NCBI RefSeq assembly: GCF_033100135.1
Contig: NZ_CP136920.1
Coordinates: 1,116,001 to 1,180,000 of the forward strand
DNA: 64,000 nt
Direction: 5' to 3'
Source: Rubellicoccus peritrichatus
GTDB lineage: Bacteria > Verrucomicrobiota > Verrucomicrobiia > Opitutales > Cerasicoccaceae
The notes beneath the pieces are model-generated. The model did no database searches and was not told the origin of the DNA. It saw only the letters and a program-made list of their open reading frames with translations. Made by a program: the position numbers and the translations under genes. Positions within the stretch are counted from its first letter, which is position 1, and each line of letters opens with the position of its first letter. This document shows, piece after piece, positions 41,636 through 51,450 of the stretch.

Positions 41636-43630
41636 ATGCCAATCCGTCCTATATTCCTTGCCTGGTTGCTCCTGTTGGGGGCAACGCTTGCAATCGGTGG
41701 TTTGGCCTGGTGGCTTTTGGGTCGCGAGGCTTCACGTGTGGAATCGCTGGCTGCGGGAACGCTGGCAAAGCGTGTTGCGACGGTGGCGGAAAGCGTCGAT
41801 TTCCTGATGGATGAAATCAAGACCGGGGTCAGTGATGCATTGCTCGCAGTCGACGATGTGGCGCAGCCGCGTCAAGCTCTGGCCGAATTGGTTTCGACGA
41901 ATCCCTATGTGCAAACAGGATTCTTTTTTCGAGAGTCGGATGGTGTTACGGTTTGGTATGGTGATCGCGGTGAATTTCCCGACCCGTCCGATCTGCAGGA
42001 ACCAGCAAATGACACCGGGCTCACTTATCCGTGGACCTTGGTTGATTTATCTGTCGATAGCAAAAAGCCTGAGCGTATCGAGAAGGCAATTCCAACTGCG
42101 CCGGCACAACGACCTGTTCCTTTTCAGCAGGCCATCTCTGCTCCAAGTGATGCCTATGCAGCACCAGAAGTTGATATAGCTACGCTTAATGCTTTTGATG
42201 ATTCAGCATATGCTAATCAATCTGAGTATGCTTACGACATTAACTCGAATGTTGCCTTGAAGCAGCAGCGTGCAGCAGTTCGTCAGTTCAATATCTCCAA
42301 CCGCAATAGTTTAAAGAGCAAGATCAGTGCAGAATCAAAGATCGCCGAATTAGGAGATTTTGTGAATGAGGACGTGTCGAATACTTACGCATTGAAAGAA
42401 CCTTTTGCCGCCTCCAACTCAGACTTTCCTTCATTACTTGAAAACGATTCATTTCTTGCGCCTTCGGTTGCACAGCAAGAAGAAATTGTGTTTCCATTAC
42501 CGCAGCGACAGGGTTGGTTTACAGCTCAACTTGACGGCTTTGTCGAATGGATGTTGTGGGTGGAGATGCCACGGTCGCTGAATGTATTGGGTGTCTGGCT
42601 GGACCGTGATGCGGTGATCGCTGAATTGGCCAAGACGATAAACTTAAGCCAACGCGATGGCATTCTTGTAACACTTGTTGATCCTCAAGGGCGAATGGTT
42701 GTCGGCCAATCCAGGCAAAGTAAATCGTATGAAGAAATCCCACCTTCTCCTGAGCTTTCCCTTGCTGTTGGGACAGCTCTGCCCGGCTGGCGCATCGAAG
42801 CTTTTCAACCAAATGGCAGCAATCCGTTTGGCCGGAGCTTTCGGCTTTTGGGAGGCGTTGTTGTAGCAGGTTTGTGTCTGGCCATTATGGCGGGTGGTTC
42901 TCTGTTGGTTTGGCAGGCGCGTCGCGACGCACATGAGGCTCAACGAAAGACAACTTTTGTTGCCAATGTATCTCATGAACTGAAGACTCCGCTAACCAGC
43001 ATTCGTTTGTTTGCTGAGATGTTGCAGGATGGTCGGGTCAAAGACCCTGGCAAACGTGCAAAGTATCTGGAGACCATGGTTACCGAAACGCAGCGATTAA
43101 CGCGTTTGGTAAATAATGTCCTCGACTTCAGTCGACTGGATCGTGGCAACCGAGACTTTAAACAGGAGTCACAGGATTTAGTTGCTACGGTTAATGGTAT
43201 CGTCGAACCGCAAATGGCTCGTTTGGCGTCCGAAGGTTTGAAGGTGGAGTTGGTGCTGCCTGACGAACCCCTACAACGTATCATTGATCGTGACGCCTTG
43301 GAGCAGGTTTTATTAAACCTTTTGGATAATGCTGCGAAGTACGCTGCATCGGGTAAAAAAGCAGAAGTTCGCCTTGAGGCACACGAGCATGAATGGAGCT
43401 TGTCAGTTTGTGATTGGGGTCCGGGGATTCCAGCCCGTGAGCGGGCTCGTGTGTTTGATGCTTTTTATCGGCTGGATGATCGACTGACGACAGATCGAGC
43501 CGGCTGTGGGCTTGGTCTTAGTATTACCGCACGTCTGGTTAATGGCCTTGGTGGAGAAATTCAGCTTTTGCCAAACCAGCCGCAGGGCTGCTGCTTTCGC
43601 TTAACATTTAAAGAAAGAACAATTTCATGA
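41636..43630 (+). CDS. Sensor histidine kinase with large periplasmic domain
   Basis: 664 residues: one N-terminal membrane helix (6-27), a roughly 370-residue extracytoplasmic domain rich in Ala, Ser, Gln and Asn (about 120-300), a second helix (about 405-425), then a HisKA domain with VSHELKTPLTSIRL (phosphorylated H447) and an HATPase with LLNLLDNAAKYA, CDWGPGIP and GLGLSITARL. It is coupled to the response regulator by an ATGA overlap. The signal is unknown; the first half of the periplasmic domain may be a PAS-like or novel sensor. Confidence 0.93.
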   Translation: MPIRPIFLAWLLLLGATLAIGGLAWWLLGREASRVESLAAGTLAKRVATVAESVDFLMDEIKTGVSDALLAVDDVAQPRQALAELVSTNPYVQTGFFFRESDGVTVWYGDRGEFPDPSDLQEPANDTGLTYPWTLVDLSVDSKKPERIEKAIPTAPAQRPVPFQQAISAPSDAYAAPEVDIATLNAFDDSAYANQSEYAYDINSNVALKQQRAAVRQFNISNRNSLKSKISAESKIAELGDFVNEDVSNTYALKEPFAASNSDFPSLLENDSFLAPSVAQQEEIVFPLPQRQGWFTAQLDGFVEWMLWVEMPRSLNVLGVWLDRDAVIAELAKTINLSQRDGILVTLVDPQGRMVVGQSRQSKSYEEIPPSPELSLAVGTALPGWRIEAFQPNGSNPFGRSFRLLGGVVVAGLCLAIMAGGSLLVWQARRDAHEAQRKTTFVANVSHELKTPLTSIRLFAEMLQDGRVKDPGKRAKYLETMVTETQRLTRLVNNVLDFSRLDRGNRDFKQESQDLVATVNGIVEPQMARLASEGLKVELVLPDEPLQRIIDRDALEQVLLNLLDNAAKYAASGKKAEVRLEAHEHEWSLSVCDWGPGIPARERARVFDAFYRLDDRLTTDRAGCGLGLSITARLVNGLGGEIQLLPNQPQGCCFRLTFKERTIS

Positions 43631-44340
43631 ATGGAGCACGTCACATTTTAATTGCTGAGGACGACGCAAGCATTCGCCTTGGCCTCGTTGATACTCTGGA
43701 GAGTGAGGGCTACACAGTCTATGTTGCGACGAACGGAAAAGAGGCCTTGCAGTTGTTCGAGGATGAGAATCCGGATCTGGCGATACTGGATATTATGATG
43801 CCGCAACTTAGCGGTTATGATGTCTGTCGCGAAATTCGTAAACAGAATGCCGCCATACCCATTCTGATGCTCAGTGCAAAAGCAGAGGAAATTGACAAAG
43901 TTTTGGGCTTGGAGTTGGGTGCTGATGATTATGTGACGAAGCCCTTTGGAATGCGTGAGTTGCTGGCCCGAGTTTCGGCCGCTTTGAGAAGAGTGGAAGC
44001 AAGTTCGTCGGGGCAAAAAGAATTGCCTGCCCATTTTTCGTTTGGATCCATGGAGGTTGATACGGAGAGGCGCCAGGCATTTTGCGATGGCAAGGAAGTT
44101 CCAATGACGCAATTAGAGTATCGGCTCCTGCTGGCATTTTACAAGAATGCGGAACGTGCACTAAGCCGTGACTTTCTGCTCAACGCTGCCTGGGGTGTCG
44201 ATTACCTTGGAACGACACGAACACTGGACCAACATGTGTCCCAATTGCGGCGCAAGATTGAAGAAAATTCATCTCAGCCCAAGTTTTTGGTTACAGTACA
44301 TGGGTTCGGTTATCGCTATTGCCCGAATGGCTCGGAGTAG
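43627..44340 (+). CDS. OmpR-family response regulator
   Basis: 237 residues. The receiver domain has ILIAEDDASIRLGL, the phosphoacceptor D55 (LAILDIMMPQLSG) and KPFG near 105; the winged-helix output domain ends with LDQHVSQLRRKIEENSSQPKFLVTVHGFGYRY. It starts inside the kinase stop (ATGA overlap). It should control transcription in response to the kinase; targets are unknown. Confidence 0.95.
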   Translation: MNGARHILIAEDDASIRLGLVDTLESEGYTVYVATNGKEALQLFEDENPDLAILDIMMPQLSGYDVCREIRKQNAAIPILMLSAKAEEIDKVLGLELGADDYVTKPFGMRELLARVSAALRRVEASSSGQKELPAHFSFGSMEVDTERRQAFCDGKEVPMTQLEYRLLLAFYKNAERALSRDFLLNAAWGVDYLGTTRTLDQHVSQLRRKIEENSSQPKFLVTVHGFGYRYCPNGSE

Positions 44341-44387
44341 ACGCTCGTTTTTCTGCCATTGAATTGCTGCGAAAGAGTCACCATGTT

Positions 44388-44948
44388 ATGAGAAGCATGG
44401 TAGAAAGTGGACAGAAAAAGCCGAACTTGTATCTGATCGGCTTTATGGGAACGGGCAAATCTTCGATTGGACGTGGGCTTGCTTCACGCCTGGATATGAC
44501 GTTCATCGATTCAGATCATGCGATTGAGGAGAATGAGGGGCGATCCATACCGGATATTTTTGCTTCAGAAGGAGAAGCGCATTTTCGAAAGCTGGAAAAG
44601 GCATTCGTTGAAAATGGGCATCCGGACCACGGATGCATTGTAGCCTGTGGAGGCGGATTGGTTACGCAACCAGGAATGATTGATGCAATAAAGTCTCGTG
44701 GTCTTGTCGCCTGTCTATTTGCCAAACCCGAGACGATTTTGAGCCGTACTGCCGGGAATCGAAACCGCCCGTTGCTCAATGTTGATAATCCCGAGGAGAA
44801 GATCCGCAAGCTCATGGCTGAGCGGGAGAAGTTTTACCTCCAGGCTGGCCTTTGCATGATTACAGACCATCGCTCAATGCTGGAAGTGATCAGTCACTTG
44901 GAGCGATATTATCAAAGAGAGTCAAAAAAGGCTAAACGATCAGAATAG
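44388..44948 (+). CDS. aroK: Shikimate kinase
   Basis: The ATG at 44388 gives a 186-residue protein with the P-loop GFMGTGKSS, the shikimate-site FIDSDHAIEENEG, a CGGGLV turn and the lid NRNRPLL. The longer frame to 44319 runs into the response-regulator gene. It phosphorylates shikimate at O3 in the chorismate pathway. It overlaps the thioesterase gene by nine bases convergently. Confidence 0.93.
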   Translation: MRSMVESGQKKPNLYLIGFMGTGKSSIGRGLASRLDMTFIDSDHAIEENEGRSIPDIFASEGEAHFRKLEKAFVENGHPDHGCIVACGGGLVTQPGMIDAIKSRGLVACLFAKPETILSRTAGNRNRPLLNVDNPEEKIRKLMAEREKFYLQAGLCMITDHRSMLEVISHLERYYQRESKKAKRSE

Positions 44949-45338
44949 CTTGTTTACGAGAGCCATGAAGCTGGCCGGTGGCTTGGCAGGCCGGCCTTCC
45001 AAGTCGACGAAGACATGCTGTGTAAAGCCTTCTGCCAGATGTACTTCTTTACAAGTCACTTTGTAGTGAACTTTTAATCGCAATCTCGGCTTCTCAGGTA
45101 TGCTCAAATGGATCTTCACACGGTCATCAAATCGAGCCGGGCGGCTGAATTTGGCTGAGCACTCGATGAGTGGAAGCATTAGTCCGTTTGCTTCGATTTC
45201 TGTATAAGGCAGCCCTAACTCATCCAGCATCTGGACACGGGCGGCCTCAAACCAGATGAAATAGTTGCTGTGGTAAACGAAACCCATTTTATCGGTTTCG
45301 GCGTAGCGGACACGGATTTCGCAGGTAGATTCGATCAT
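44940..45338 (-). CDS. Acyl-CoA thioesterase (YbgC/4-HBT hotdog family)
   Basis: 132 residues with the hotdog signature RYAETDKMGFVYHSNYFIWFEAAR, where the Asp and Tyr/His arrangement matches 4-hydroxybenzoyl-CoA thioesterase-like enzymes, and a CKEVHLAEGFTQHVFVDLEGRPAKPP core. It would hydrolyse acyl-CoA or acyl-ACP thioesters. Transcribed alone towards aroK. Confidence 0.92.
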   Translation of the reverse strand: MIESTCEIRVRYAETDKMGFVYHSNYFIWFEAARVQMLDELGLPYTEIEANGLMLPLIECSAKFSRPARFDDRVKIHLSIPEKPRLRLKVHYKVTCKEVHLAEGFTQHVFVDLEGRPAKPPASFMALVNKLF

Positions 45339-45401
45339 GGTTCTAAAATCTTACGCGTGAGTTTTCTTGCGGGAATCAATAGGCGCAACACACTTTTGCC
45401 A

Positions 45402-45683
45402 ATGAATTTTAAAGTAGTAAGCCGAAATATCGCCCATTGGCTGGGTTGTTTCCTGCTTTATCTGTCTGCCATACTTCTGGCTGGAGGTCTCATTGGAACC
45501 TTTTTGTATGTCACTATTGGCTCATTGACACATCCAGATTTGAGCTTGAGCTATCGTTTGAGCAAAGGATTCACTAACGGTTTCTTTTATGCAGGGGTTT
45601 GGGCGACAGGCTTATCCATTGTCTTCTGTGTGATGAGGGCTCACAAGGAGCGTAAAATGAAGGCAACCAAGGATTGTGAATAA
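45402..45683 (+). CDS. Small membrane protein, unknown
   Basis: The ATG at 45402 starts a 93-residue protein with two hydrophobic helices (LGCFLLYLSAILLAGGLIGTF and FFYAGVWATGLSIVFCVMRA). The longer frame to 45270 overlaps the divergent thioesterase start. Function unknown; it is a weak prediction. Confidence 0.6.
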   Translation: MNFKVVSRNIAHWLGCFLLYLSAILLAGGLIGTFLYVTIGSLTHPDLSLSYRLSKGFTNGFFYAGVWATGLSIVFCVMRAHKERKMKATKDCE

Positions 45684-45904
45684 CCAGTGAATAAACTTCA
45701 GATTAAATATTTATAGCAAGATTCATCTAACATTCATCTAATTGATTAATTTGACGGAATCCTGATTATTTAGACAGAAATAGCATTTAAATGATGGCTG
45801 ATTAGCTGTTTCCGGCTGCATTTTATCTGGATGTTAATAAATCTTAAGATTATAGGGTCACTTTTGCAGTTAATGCGGGAGGACCTGTCAAATAGATTAC
45901 TATC

Positions 45905-46501
45905 ATGAGTTTTCCTCAACGATTGTTTATATTCTGTATCGGCGCATTGATCGGCACGATTCTGGTTGTCTATATTATGAAAAAGCGGGGGCTGGAAAAG
46001 CCTGAAGGGCCTCCAGAAACTCTGGAACAAGCCGAAATCCAGGCCGTTCCAGGTATTTTAAAAGCATACGATGAGCGTCGTATGCCTCTGGATTCTCCTT
46101 ATATTGTTGGTAGTTTTCGCCAGCCGGGCAAAAATCCAGGTGAGTATCGACGGGTTGCTGTCTTGCGTGGACGATTGCCAGGGCAGTTGCTTCGGGTTGT
46201 CGAAATTCAGAAGAGCCTGCCAAATGGCATGATTGAACTTCTCAAGTGGAGAGTGATGGCGGCTGACCGCGTTGTTGCTCAACTTAACCCCGGAACTAAG
46301 CCAAGTGAATTAACATCCAAGCTAGGAGAATGGGGTTACCGCTTGTTGAAGAAAGCCAGTGAATCCGATGCATACGTTATCCAACTGGATAATAGTGAGC
46401 CGGAGGCTGTGGATCTTGCAATCAAACGAATTGAGGGTTTAGGTTCGCCAGTTGTATCGGTTAGACCAGATTATCTCGACAGCCATAATACAGATTTATA
46501 A
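45905..46501 (+). CDS. Membrane-anchored protein with protease-propeptide-like domain
   Basis: 198 residues; one helix near the N-terminus (LFIFCIGALIGTILVVYIM) and a soluble domain whose last half, VVAQLNPGTKPSELTSKLGEW followed by LLKKASESDAYVIQLDN and VVSVRPDYL, resembles the I9/fervidolysin-type prodomain of subtilisins, without any protease domain. A subtilisin-like protease is encoded 3.2 kb downstream at 49700-51331. It may inhibit or fold that enzyme; this is inference from motif resemblance. Confidence 0.6.
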   Translation: MSFPQRLFIFCIGALIGTILVVYIMKKRGLEKPEGPPETLEQAEIQAVPGILKAYDERRMPLDSPYIVGSFRQPGKNPGEYRRVAVLRGRLPGQLLRVVEIQKSLPNGMIELLKWRVMAADRVVAQLNPGTKPSELTSKLGEWGYRLLKKASESDAYVIQLDNSEPEAVDLAIKRIEGLGSPVVSVRPDYLDSHNTDL

Positions 46502-46511
46502 TTTTCCGACT

Positions 46512-46937
46512 ATGCTAAGCACTGTGTCTAAATTTCTGGATAAGCCTGATTTCGGCTTTCTCATTATTCGTGTGATCGTTGGAGTTATTTTTGTTGCTGC
46601 GGGCATCGGTAAATTCCTTGGTGGCAGTGAGACATTGGAAGGTGTTGGACAAGCCATGAGTATCGTTGGCATAAGTTTTGCACCGTTGTTCTGGGGGTTT
46701 TTAGCTGCGCTGGTAGAAACTGTTGGAGGCTTACTCCTCATTGTGGGTTTTCTTTTCCGTGGCTCAGCTTTTTTTCTTTTGGGGACCATGATCGTCGCGA
46801 CTGCGGTTAAGGTTTCAACAGGCGATGATTTTGTTAAAGACATTGGCTATCCACTTGCCATGGCGGCTGTAACTGCAGGTTTGCTTTTTACTGGCCCTGG
46901 AAAGATCGCCATTCAAAAGAGTGGTGGAGCTGTGTAA
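46512..46937 (+). CDS. DoxX-family membrane protein
   Basis: The ATG at 46512 begins 141 residues with four membrane helices. FLIIRVIVGVIFVAAGIGKFLGG is the typical DoxX start; PLFWGFLAALVETVGGLLLIVGFLFR and the C-terminal helices complete the domain. DoxX proteins are membrane-redox or quinone-associated. It starts 11 bases after the preceding gene, possibly co-transcribed with it. Confidence 0.9.
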   Translation: MLSTVSKFLDKPDFGFLIIRVIVGVIFVAAGIGKFLGGSETLEGVGQAMSIVGISFAPLFWGFLAALVETVGGLLLIVGFLFRGSAFFLLGTMIVATAVKVSTGDDFVKDIGYPLAMAAVTAGLLFTGPGKIAIQKSGGAV

Positions 46938-47074
46938 GTTCAGTCTTTCAGTGTAATGCACACTCTGTTTATTATCTTGTGGAATTTCCGGTGACTCTTT
47001 CGTCGCTTTGTGAAGGCTTGGTCATTTTCTTATTGTATGTATTTGCAACCCTAAGCTTTCGTTACCCTACCAGT

Positions 47075-49678
47075 ATGATTTGTAGAATAGTTGCCCTTCT
47101 TGGGCTCAGCTTGCTTACTTTGCAGGCAGCATCAGACGAACCATTGAAGGAAGAAATGAGTGCTCAACGCACTTACTTTAAATGGGACTCAATCGGCGCA
47201 GCATTTGATGGCAAATCAATAGGCCGGGCTTATGCAAAGTCTGGAGATTCGCTATTTGCTTTTGGCGGGCGTAATGAATTTGGAGAGATTACTTCGGAAG
47301 TTCAAATCCTTCAGCGCACCAGTGACGGTGGTTACAGACGAACTCAATCCGATCTCTCTAAGCCTGTGGCTTTTGCTGCTTCAACATCATATGCAGGCAA
47401 AGTCTATTTGATTGGTGGCTTGGGGCCTGATGGCGTAACGGATCGTGTTCTCGAGTTATCGTGGGAAAACGGAGTGTTAAAGGAAACTTTACTGCCACCT
47501 TTTCCAGAACCGATTATGCTGGCAGGAGCCGGTATTCACCGTAGCACAGTGCATCATTTCCTCTACGGAGTCAGTGGTGTGAATTCGATGGATGCAGTAG
47601 CAGCAAGTCCGCGCATGTATGAATTAAAACTTTCTGATCTTGAGACGGGAGAAGCCGTTTGGCAGAGGATGGAAGACATGCCTTTTGGTGGACGCGTTGC
47701 TCCATCTGTTAACGAGACTTACAATGAGCTGGTTGTGCTTGGAGGTTATACAATTGATAAAGACCAAGTAATAACGCCTACGTCGTCGACATGGGGCTTT
47801 GCACGTATTCCGCGTGACGGGCACGTCAAAGAAGGTTGGGAAAAGCGTGCAGACTTTCATCGACCGATTGCTTATCCTGCTGTTAGTAAAACCGGTCAGT
47901 CGCACCTGACAGTTGTGGGGGGCGATGCTGCTGGGGGAAAACTCAGTGAGCTGCTCAATGGTTCTAAAGTTGTGGAGCCAGTCGCAGGTGTTTGGGCATT
48001 TCACGATCCGCTTGATGTATGGTCAAAGATTGGAGAACTCTCTGTTCCTGCCTATGGTGGTGCCTTGCTAAAGATTGATGAAGATTCCTATCTTTGGTTG
48101 GATGCACGCGAGAAGAACAAGCAGGTCGTCGCATCAGGCACAATTGATTTCCTTGTTTCGAGGAAGACAATGGACTGGCTTGATTGGTTAGTGATCGGAG
48201 CTTATTTCATTATTGTGGGTTGGATAGGCTATCATTTTGCACGCAGGCAAAAAGATGCTGCCAGTTTTGCACTCGGTAACCGTAATGTTAAGTGGTGGGC
48301 CTCGGGCATTTCGCTCATGGCTACAGGAGTCAGTACGATCAGCTTTATGGCGATACCAGCGCTGGCAGCATGCACGGGTTTGGCGACCAAGGGGCCGATC
48401 CTCTTCATGTTTGTTGGAATTCTGATTTCCGCCTATATTACGTTTCCGATTCTCAGGCGCTTAAATATCACGTCTACTTACGAATACATAGAGCAGCGCT
48501 TTGGTGTAGGGTTACGCCTTCTGGGGAGCTTCAACAGTATCGTGGTTCAATTGATGGGGCGTATTGGTATCGTCGTGATGTTGCCAGCTCTTGCCATATC
48601 CACAATGACAGGAATTGAACCCTGGATTTCTGTCCTGACCATGGGTTTGTTGACGACCATCTATTCAACGGCTGGTGGTTTTGAGGCTGTTGTCTGGACC
48701 GACGTTGTTCAAGGAACGCTTATGATTGTTGGTTTTTGTGCAATCGGGATTTTTTCTTTTGCCAGCATTCAAGGAGGTTGGGATGCATTTGTTCAATATG
48801 GCAGGGAGCTGGACCGATTGAATTTCTTCATAACAGAATGGGATTTACGGGTGCCTTCAGTGTGGTTCGCTGTTTTGGGCTTTATTCTTGGGACTATGGC
48901 TTTTGCGTCAGACCAGGCCACAGCCCAGCGTGTTCTGGCTATTCCAATGAAAGACGTTCGCAAAATTGCTTTTCTTGGGGGTGCCTTCAGCATCGGTGTC
49001 GCATTCCTTTCTGCTGCGGTTGGCATGGGGTTATTTGGATTTTTTAAATCCAATCCCGAGTTTCTCAACCCGATTATGAAGAACGATCAAATTGTGCCTA
49101 TTTTTATTGTTAATAAAATTCCAGTTGGGCTGTCGGGCCTGCTCCTGGCCACACTTTTTGCTGCTGCAATGTCCACAGTTTCCTCAAGCGTTAATGTCTG
49201 CGCTGTTTTGTTCGGTGAGGATTTCTACAAGCGACTTCGTAAGAATGTTTCCAGTAAAGAAGAAATGCGGGCGATGCAGGTTGTTTCCATGCTCACTGGT
49301 ATTATCGGTACTGGAATGGCATTATGGTTGTTAAGCATGGATCTTCCTACTTTGTGGGAGTCCTTCATGCGCATCATGGCATTCATTGGCGGAGGTTTTG
49401 GTGGCATCTATATATTAGGTATGTTTACGCGGCGGACCCATGAAGTTGGGGCTATTATTGGTGTGGCGGTAAGTTTCGCAGCAGCATATTACTTTAGTGT
49501 TGCTCAACTAGATATTCACTATGGCACACTCGGGCTTGTGATTACATTGTCATGTGTCGTATCTGGATATGTTTCCAGCCTGATTATCCCCTGGAAACGA
49601 AAGAACCTCACTGGGCTTACAGTCTGGGATCAAGTCAAAGAGCGAGTTACCGATGATGAGCTTCTAGCTCAGCAATAA
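47075..49678 (+). CDS. Kelch beta-propeller fused to sodium:solute symporter
   Basis: About 867 residues. MICRIVALLGLSLLTLQAAS is a signal peptide; residues about 50-370 form kelch-like blades (LFAFGGRNEFGE; VYLIGGLGPDGV; LVVLGGYTID; LTVVGGDAAGGK), as in the NanM/YjhT mutarotases. The C-terminal half is a full SSS symporter (WLVIGAYFIIVGWIGYHFARR, ISLMATGVSTISFMAIP, GLLLATLFAAAMSTVSSSVN). Fusion suggests mutarotation and uptake of the same sugar, perhaps sialic acid. The GTG at 46979 is an alternative start. Confidence 0.88.
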   Translation: MICRIVALLGLSLLTLQAASDEPLKEEMSAQRTYFKWDSIGAAFDGKSIGRAYAKSGDSLFAFGGRNEFGEITSEVQILQRTSDGGYRRTQSDLSKPVAFAASTSYAGKVYLIGGLGPDGVTDRVLELSWENGVLKETLLPPFPEPIMLAGAGIHRSTVHHFLYGVSGVNSMDAVAASPRMYELKLSDLETGEAVWQRMEDMPFGGRVAPSVNETYNELVVLGGYTIDKDQVITPTSSTWGFARIPRDGHVKEGWEKRADFHRPIAYPAVSKTGQSHLTVVGGDAAGGKLSELLNGSKVVEPVAGVWAFHDPLDVWSKIGELSVPAYGGALLKIDEDSYLWLDAREKNKQVVASGTIDFLVSRKTMDWLDWLVIGAYFIIVGWIGYHFARRQKDAASFALGNRNVKWWASGISLMATGVSTISFMAIPALAACTGLATKGPILFMFVGILISAYITFPILRRLNITSTYEYIEQRFGVGLRLLGSFNSIVVQLMGRIGIVVMLPALAISTMTGIEPWISVLTMGLLTTIYSTAGGFEAVVWTDVVQGTLMIVGFCAIGIFSFASIQGGWDAFVQYGRELDRLNFFITEWDLRVPSVWFAVLGFILGTMAFASDQATAQRVLAIPMKDVRKIAFLGGAFSIGVAFLSAAVGMGLFGFFKSNPEFLNPIMKNDQIVPIFIVNKIPVGLSGLLLATLFAAAMSTVSSSVNVCAVLFGEDFYKRLRKNVSSKEEMRAMQVVSMLTGIIGTGMALWLLSMDLPTLWESFMRIMAFIGGGFGGIYILGMFTRRTHEVGAIIGVAVSFAAAYYFSVAQLDIHYGTLGLVITLSCVVSGYVSSLIIPWKRKNLTGLTVWDQVKERVTDDELLAQQ

Positions 49679-49699
49679 ATCATCCAGGCTTTCAGTCCG

Positions 49700-51331
49700 C
49701 TATTCTCCTTCTGGTGGAGGTAACGAAATAACCGTTACCCGACTATTGTTTTCCGGGCTGCTGTCTTCAGTGCCAGTCGATTTTATTTCTGATGCAATTC
49801 GCGTTGGTTGCCCACTGAGTAGTGTGGACGGGTTTAGCAGGATTTCCTGGGAAGCCGTTTGACCTGGATTCAGGCCACCAAGGTAGTAATCTTGAGTGCG
49901 ACCTTCGTATTCCACTGTCAAGGTATTGTTATTGGCCCATTCTGTACCTCGGTTCTGGACGGTAACCAGTACGCTTACAGCTTCCAGGTTGGACTCATCG
50001 CGAACAATATAGTGATCGGCCACAGCGACATCGTTGATGCCGGGGGTATCATAATTCAGCATGCGACCAACATCGACTGTGCCTGCGCCGAGGTAGGGAT
50101 CATATCCAGGTGCACCTGAATCATTGGCTGTGGATGTCAGTACATCGACTGCTTCGGTTGAGGTCATTCCTGGATTCTCCGATAGGAGTGCTGCCAGAGC
50201 ACCTGAAACAAGTGGTGCCGATGCTGAAGTACCGGAAAAAGTAACCAATTCTTCGTCTGTCCAGGCGGCATTGATACCGACCCCAGGCGCTGCCACAGTT
50301 GCACCTTCGCCGAAATTGGAGAAGGTTGTCGGCTCGGCATTGGCGTCGATCGAAGTTACCCCAACCACTTCCGAATACGCTGCGGGGTAAGCAAGCGCGC
50401 CTGTTGCATCATTACCTGCCGACGCCACAAGAATGGCACCATTAGCTGATGCATACTTGACCGCCTCGTACAAAATACCAGCATCGCCATTTGCTCCCAG
50501 GCTCAGATTAATGACATTCGCTCCAGCGTCAGTTGCAGCGACGATAGCTTCGGCCAGCTTAAAGGCATCAGTGCCATCATCCCCGGCCAGTACTTGAATA
50601 TCAATGAGCTCCGCACCTGGTGCCACGCCGGGAGCTTCCGGCGACTGCCCTGCAATGAGTGAGGCAACTGCAGTTCCATGTCCGTAGTCCACATTATTGC
50701 CATTAATACGAATAGCATTGCTGACGCTGCCGTCCAGATTGTCATGCGCACTGATGCCTGAATCAATCACTGCGACGGTTACGCCGGATCCAAGTTCCGG
50801 ATTATCGGGTGTGTTCATCCATTTGACTGCATTGGCTCCAAAGCCCTCCGTTCCTGTGCCAGCCTCACCTTCGATTGGGTCTGGTGGGGCAGAGACTGGA
50901 AAATTGAATCCTGCCTCAGCTCCATTGCCAGCGAGTCGCGAAACGGCACTGCGCTCTGATTCGCTACGGGCTCGAACGCGTATGGTGTTCAACTGGTCTG
51001 AGTATCCGCGAATACCGACACCAGCTTTCTTTAGCCTTCTCAGGGCTGCTTTTGCTTCGGCTGCTGTTCGATAAGTCAGCGTAAGATCACCATTTATTGA
51101 TCCAGATGGTGCTTCGGGGAGGTAAAATGCATCAGGCTCTGCAATATCTTCGACTATCTCCGCAACGTGCATCTCCGAGTCAAAGCTTTGACTCTTTGCT
51201 GTTAAAGGCCTTGTCTGAGATGAATCTTGTGCTGGCTCATCGTCTGTTGATGAGTGGGAGGCGCCTCGCCATACCAAAGCACCGCCAACAAGAACGACTG
51301 CAATAAATGCCAGATAATGAAAGCTTCGCAT
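49700..51331 (-). CDS. Subtilisin-like serine protease (S8) with C-terminal CARDB domain
   Basis: 543 residues. After a signal anchor and a propeptide-like part (70-140), the S8 domain carries D190 (AVIDSG), H218 (YGHGTAVASL), oxyanion N307 (SAGND) and catalytic S369 (SGTSASAPLVSG). Residues about 430-535 form a CARDB-like domain (AVSVLVTVQNRGTEWANN; LGGLNPGQTASQEI). The mature enzyme would act outside the cytoplasm. The propeptide-like protein at 45905 could interact with it. Confidence 0.9.
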   Translation of the reverse strand: MRSFHYLAFIAVVLVGGALVWRGASHSSTDDEPAQDSSQTRPLTAKSQSFDSEMHVAEIVEDIAEPDAFYLPEAPSGSINGDLTLTYRTAAEAKAALRRLKKAGVGIRGYSDQLNTIRVRARSESERSAVSRLAGNGAEAGFNFPVSAPPDPIEGEAGTGTEGFGANAVKWMNTPDNPELGSGVTVAVIDSGISAHDNLDGSVSNAIRINGNNVDYGHGTAVASLIAGQSPEAPGVAPGAELIDIQVLAGDDGTDAFKLAEAIVAATDAGANVINLSLGANGDAGILYEAVKYASANGAILVASAGNDATGALAYPAAYSEVVGVTSIDANAEPTTFSNFGEGATVAAPGVGINAAWTDEELVTFSGTSASAPLVSGALAALLSENPGMTSTEAVDVLTSTANDSGAPGYDPYLGAGTVDVGRMLNYDTPGINDVAVADHYIVRDESNLEAVSVLVTVQNRGTEWANNNTLTVEYEGRTQDYYLGGLNPGQTASQEILLNPSTLLSGQPTRIASEIKSTGTEDSSPENNSRVTVISLPPPEGE

Positions 51332-51450
51332 TATTGTTTGTTTAAACCTGCAATATGGGTGTTAGTTGCGGAGAGATTGATATCCTTGCAATTAGACAGC
51401 AATATCCGAAAATCGTTGCCTAACCGTATCATTTGAGCCTCAATTATTTT

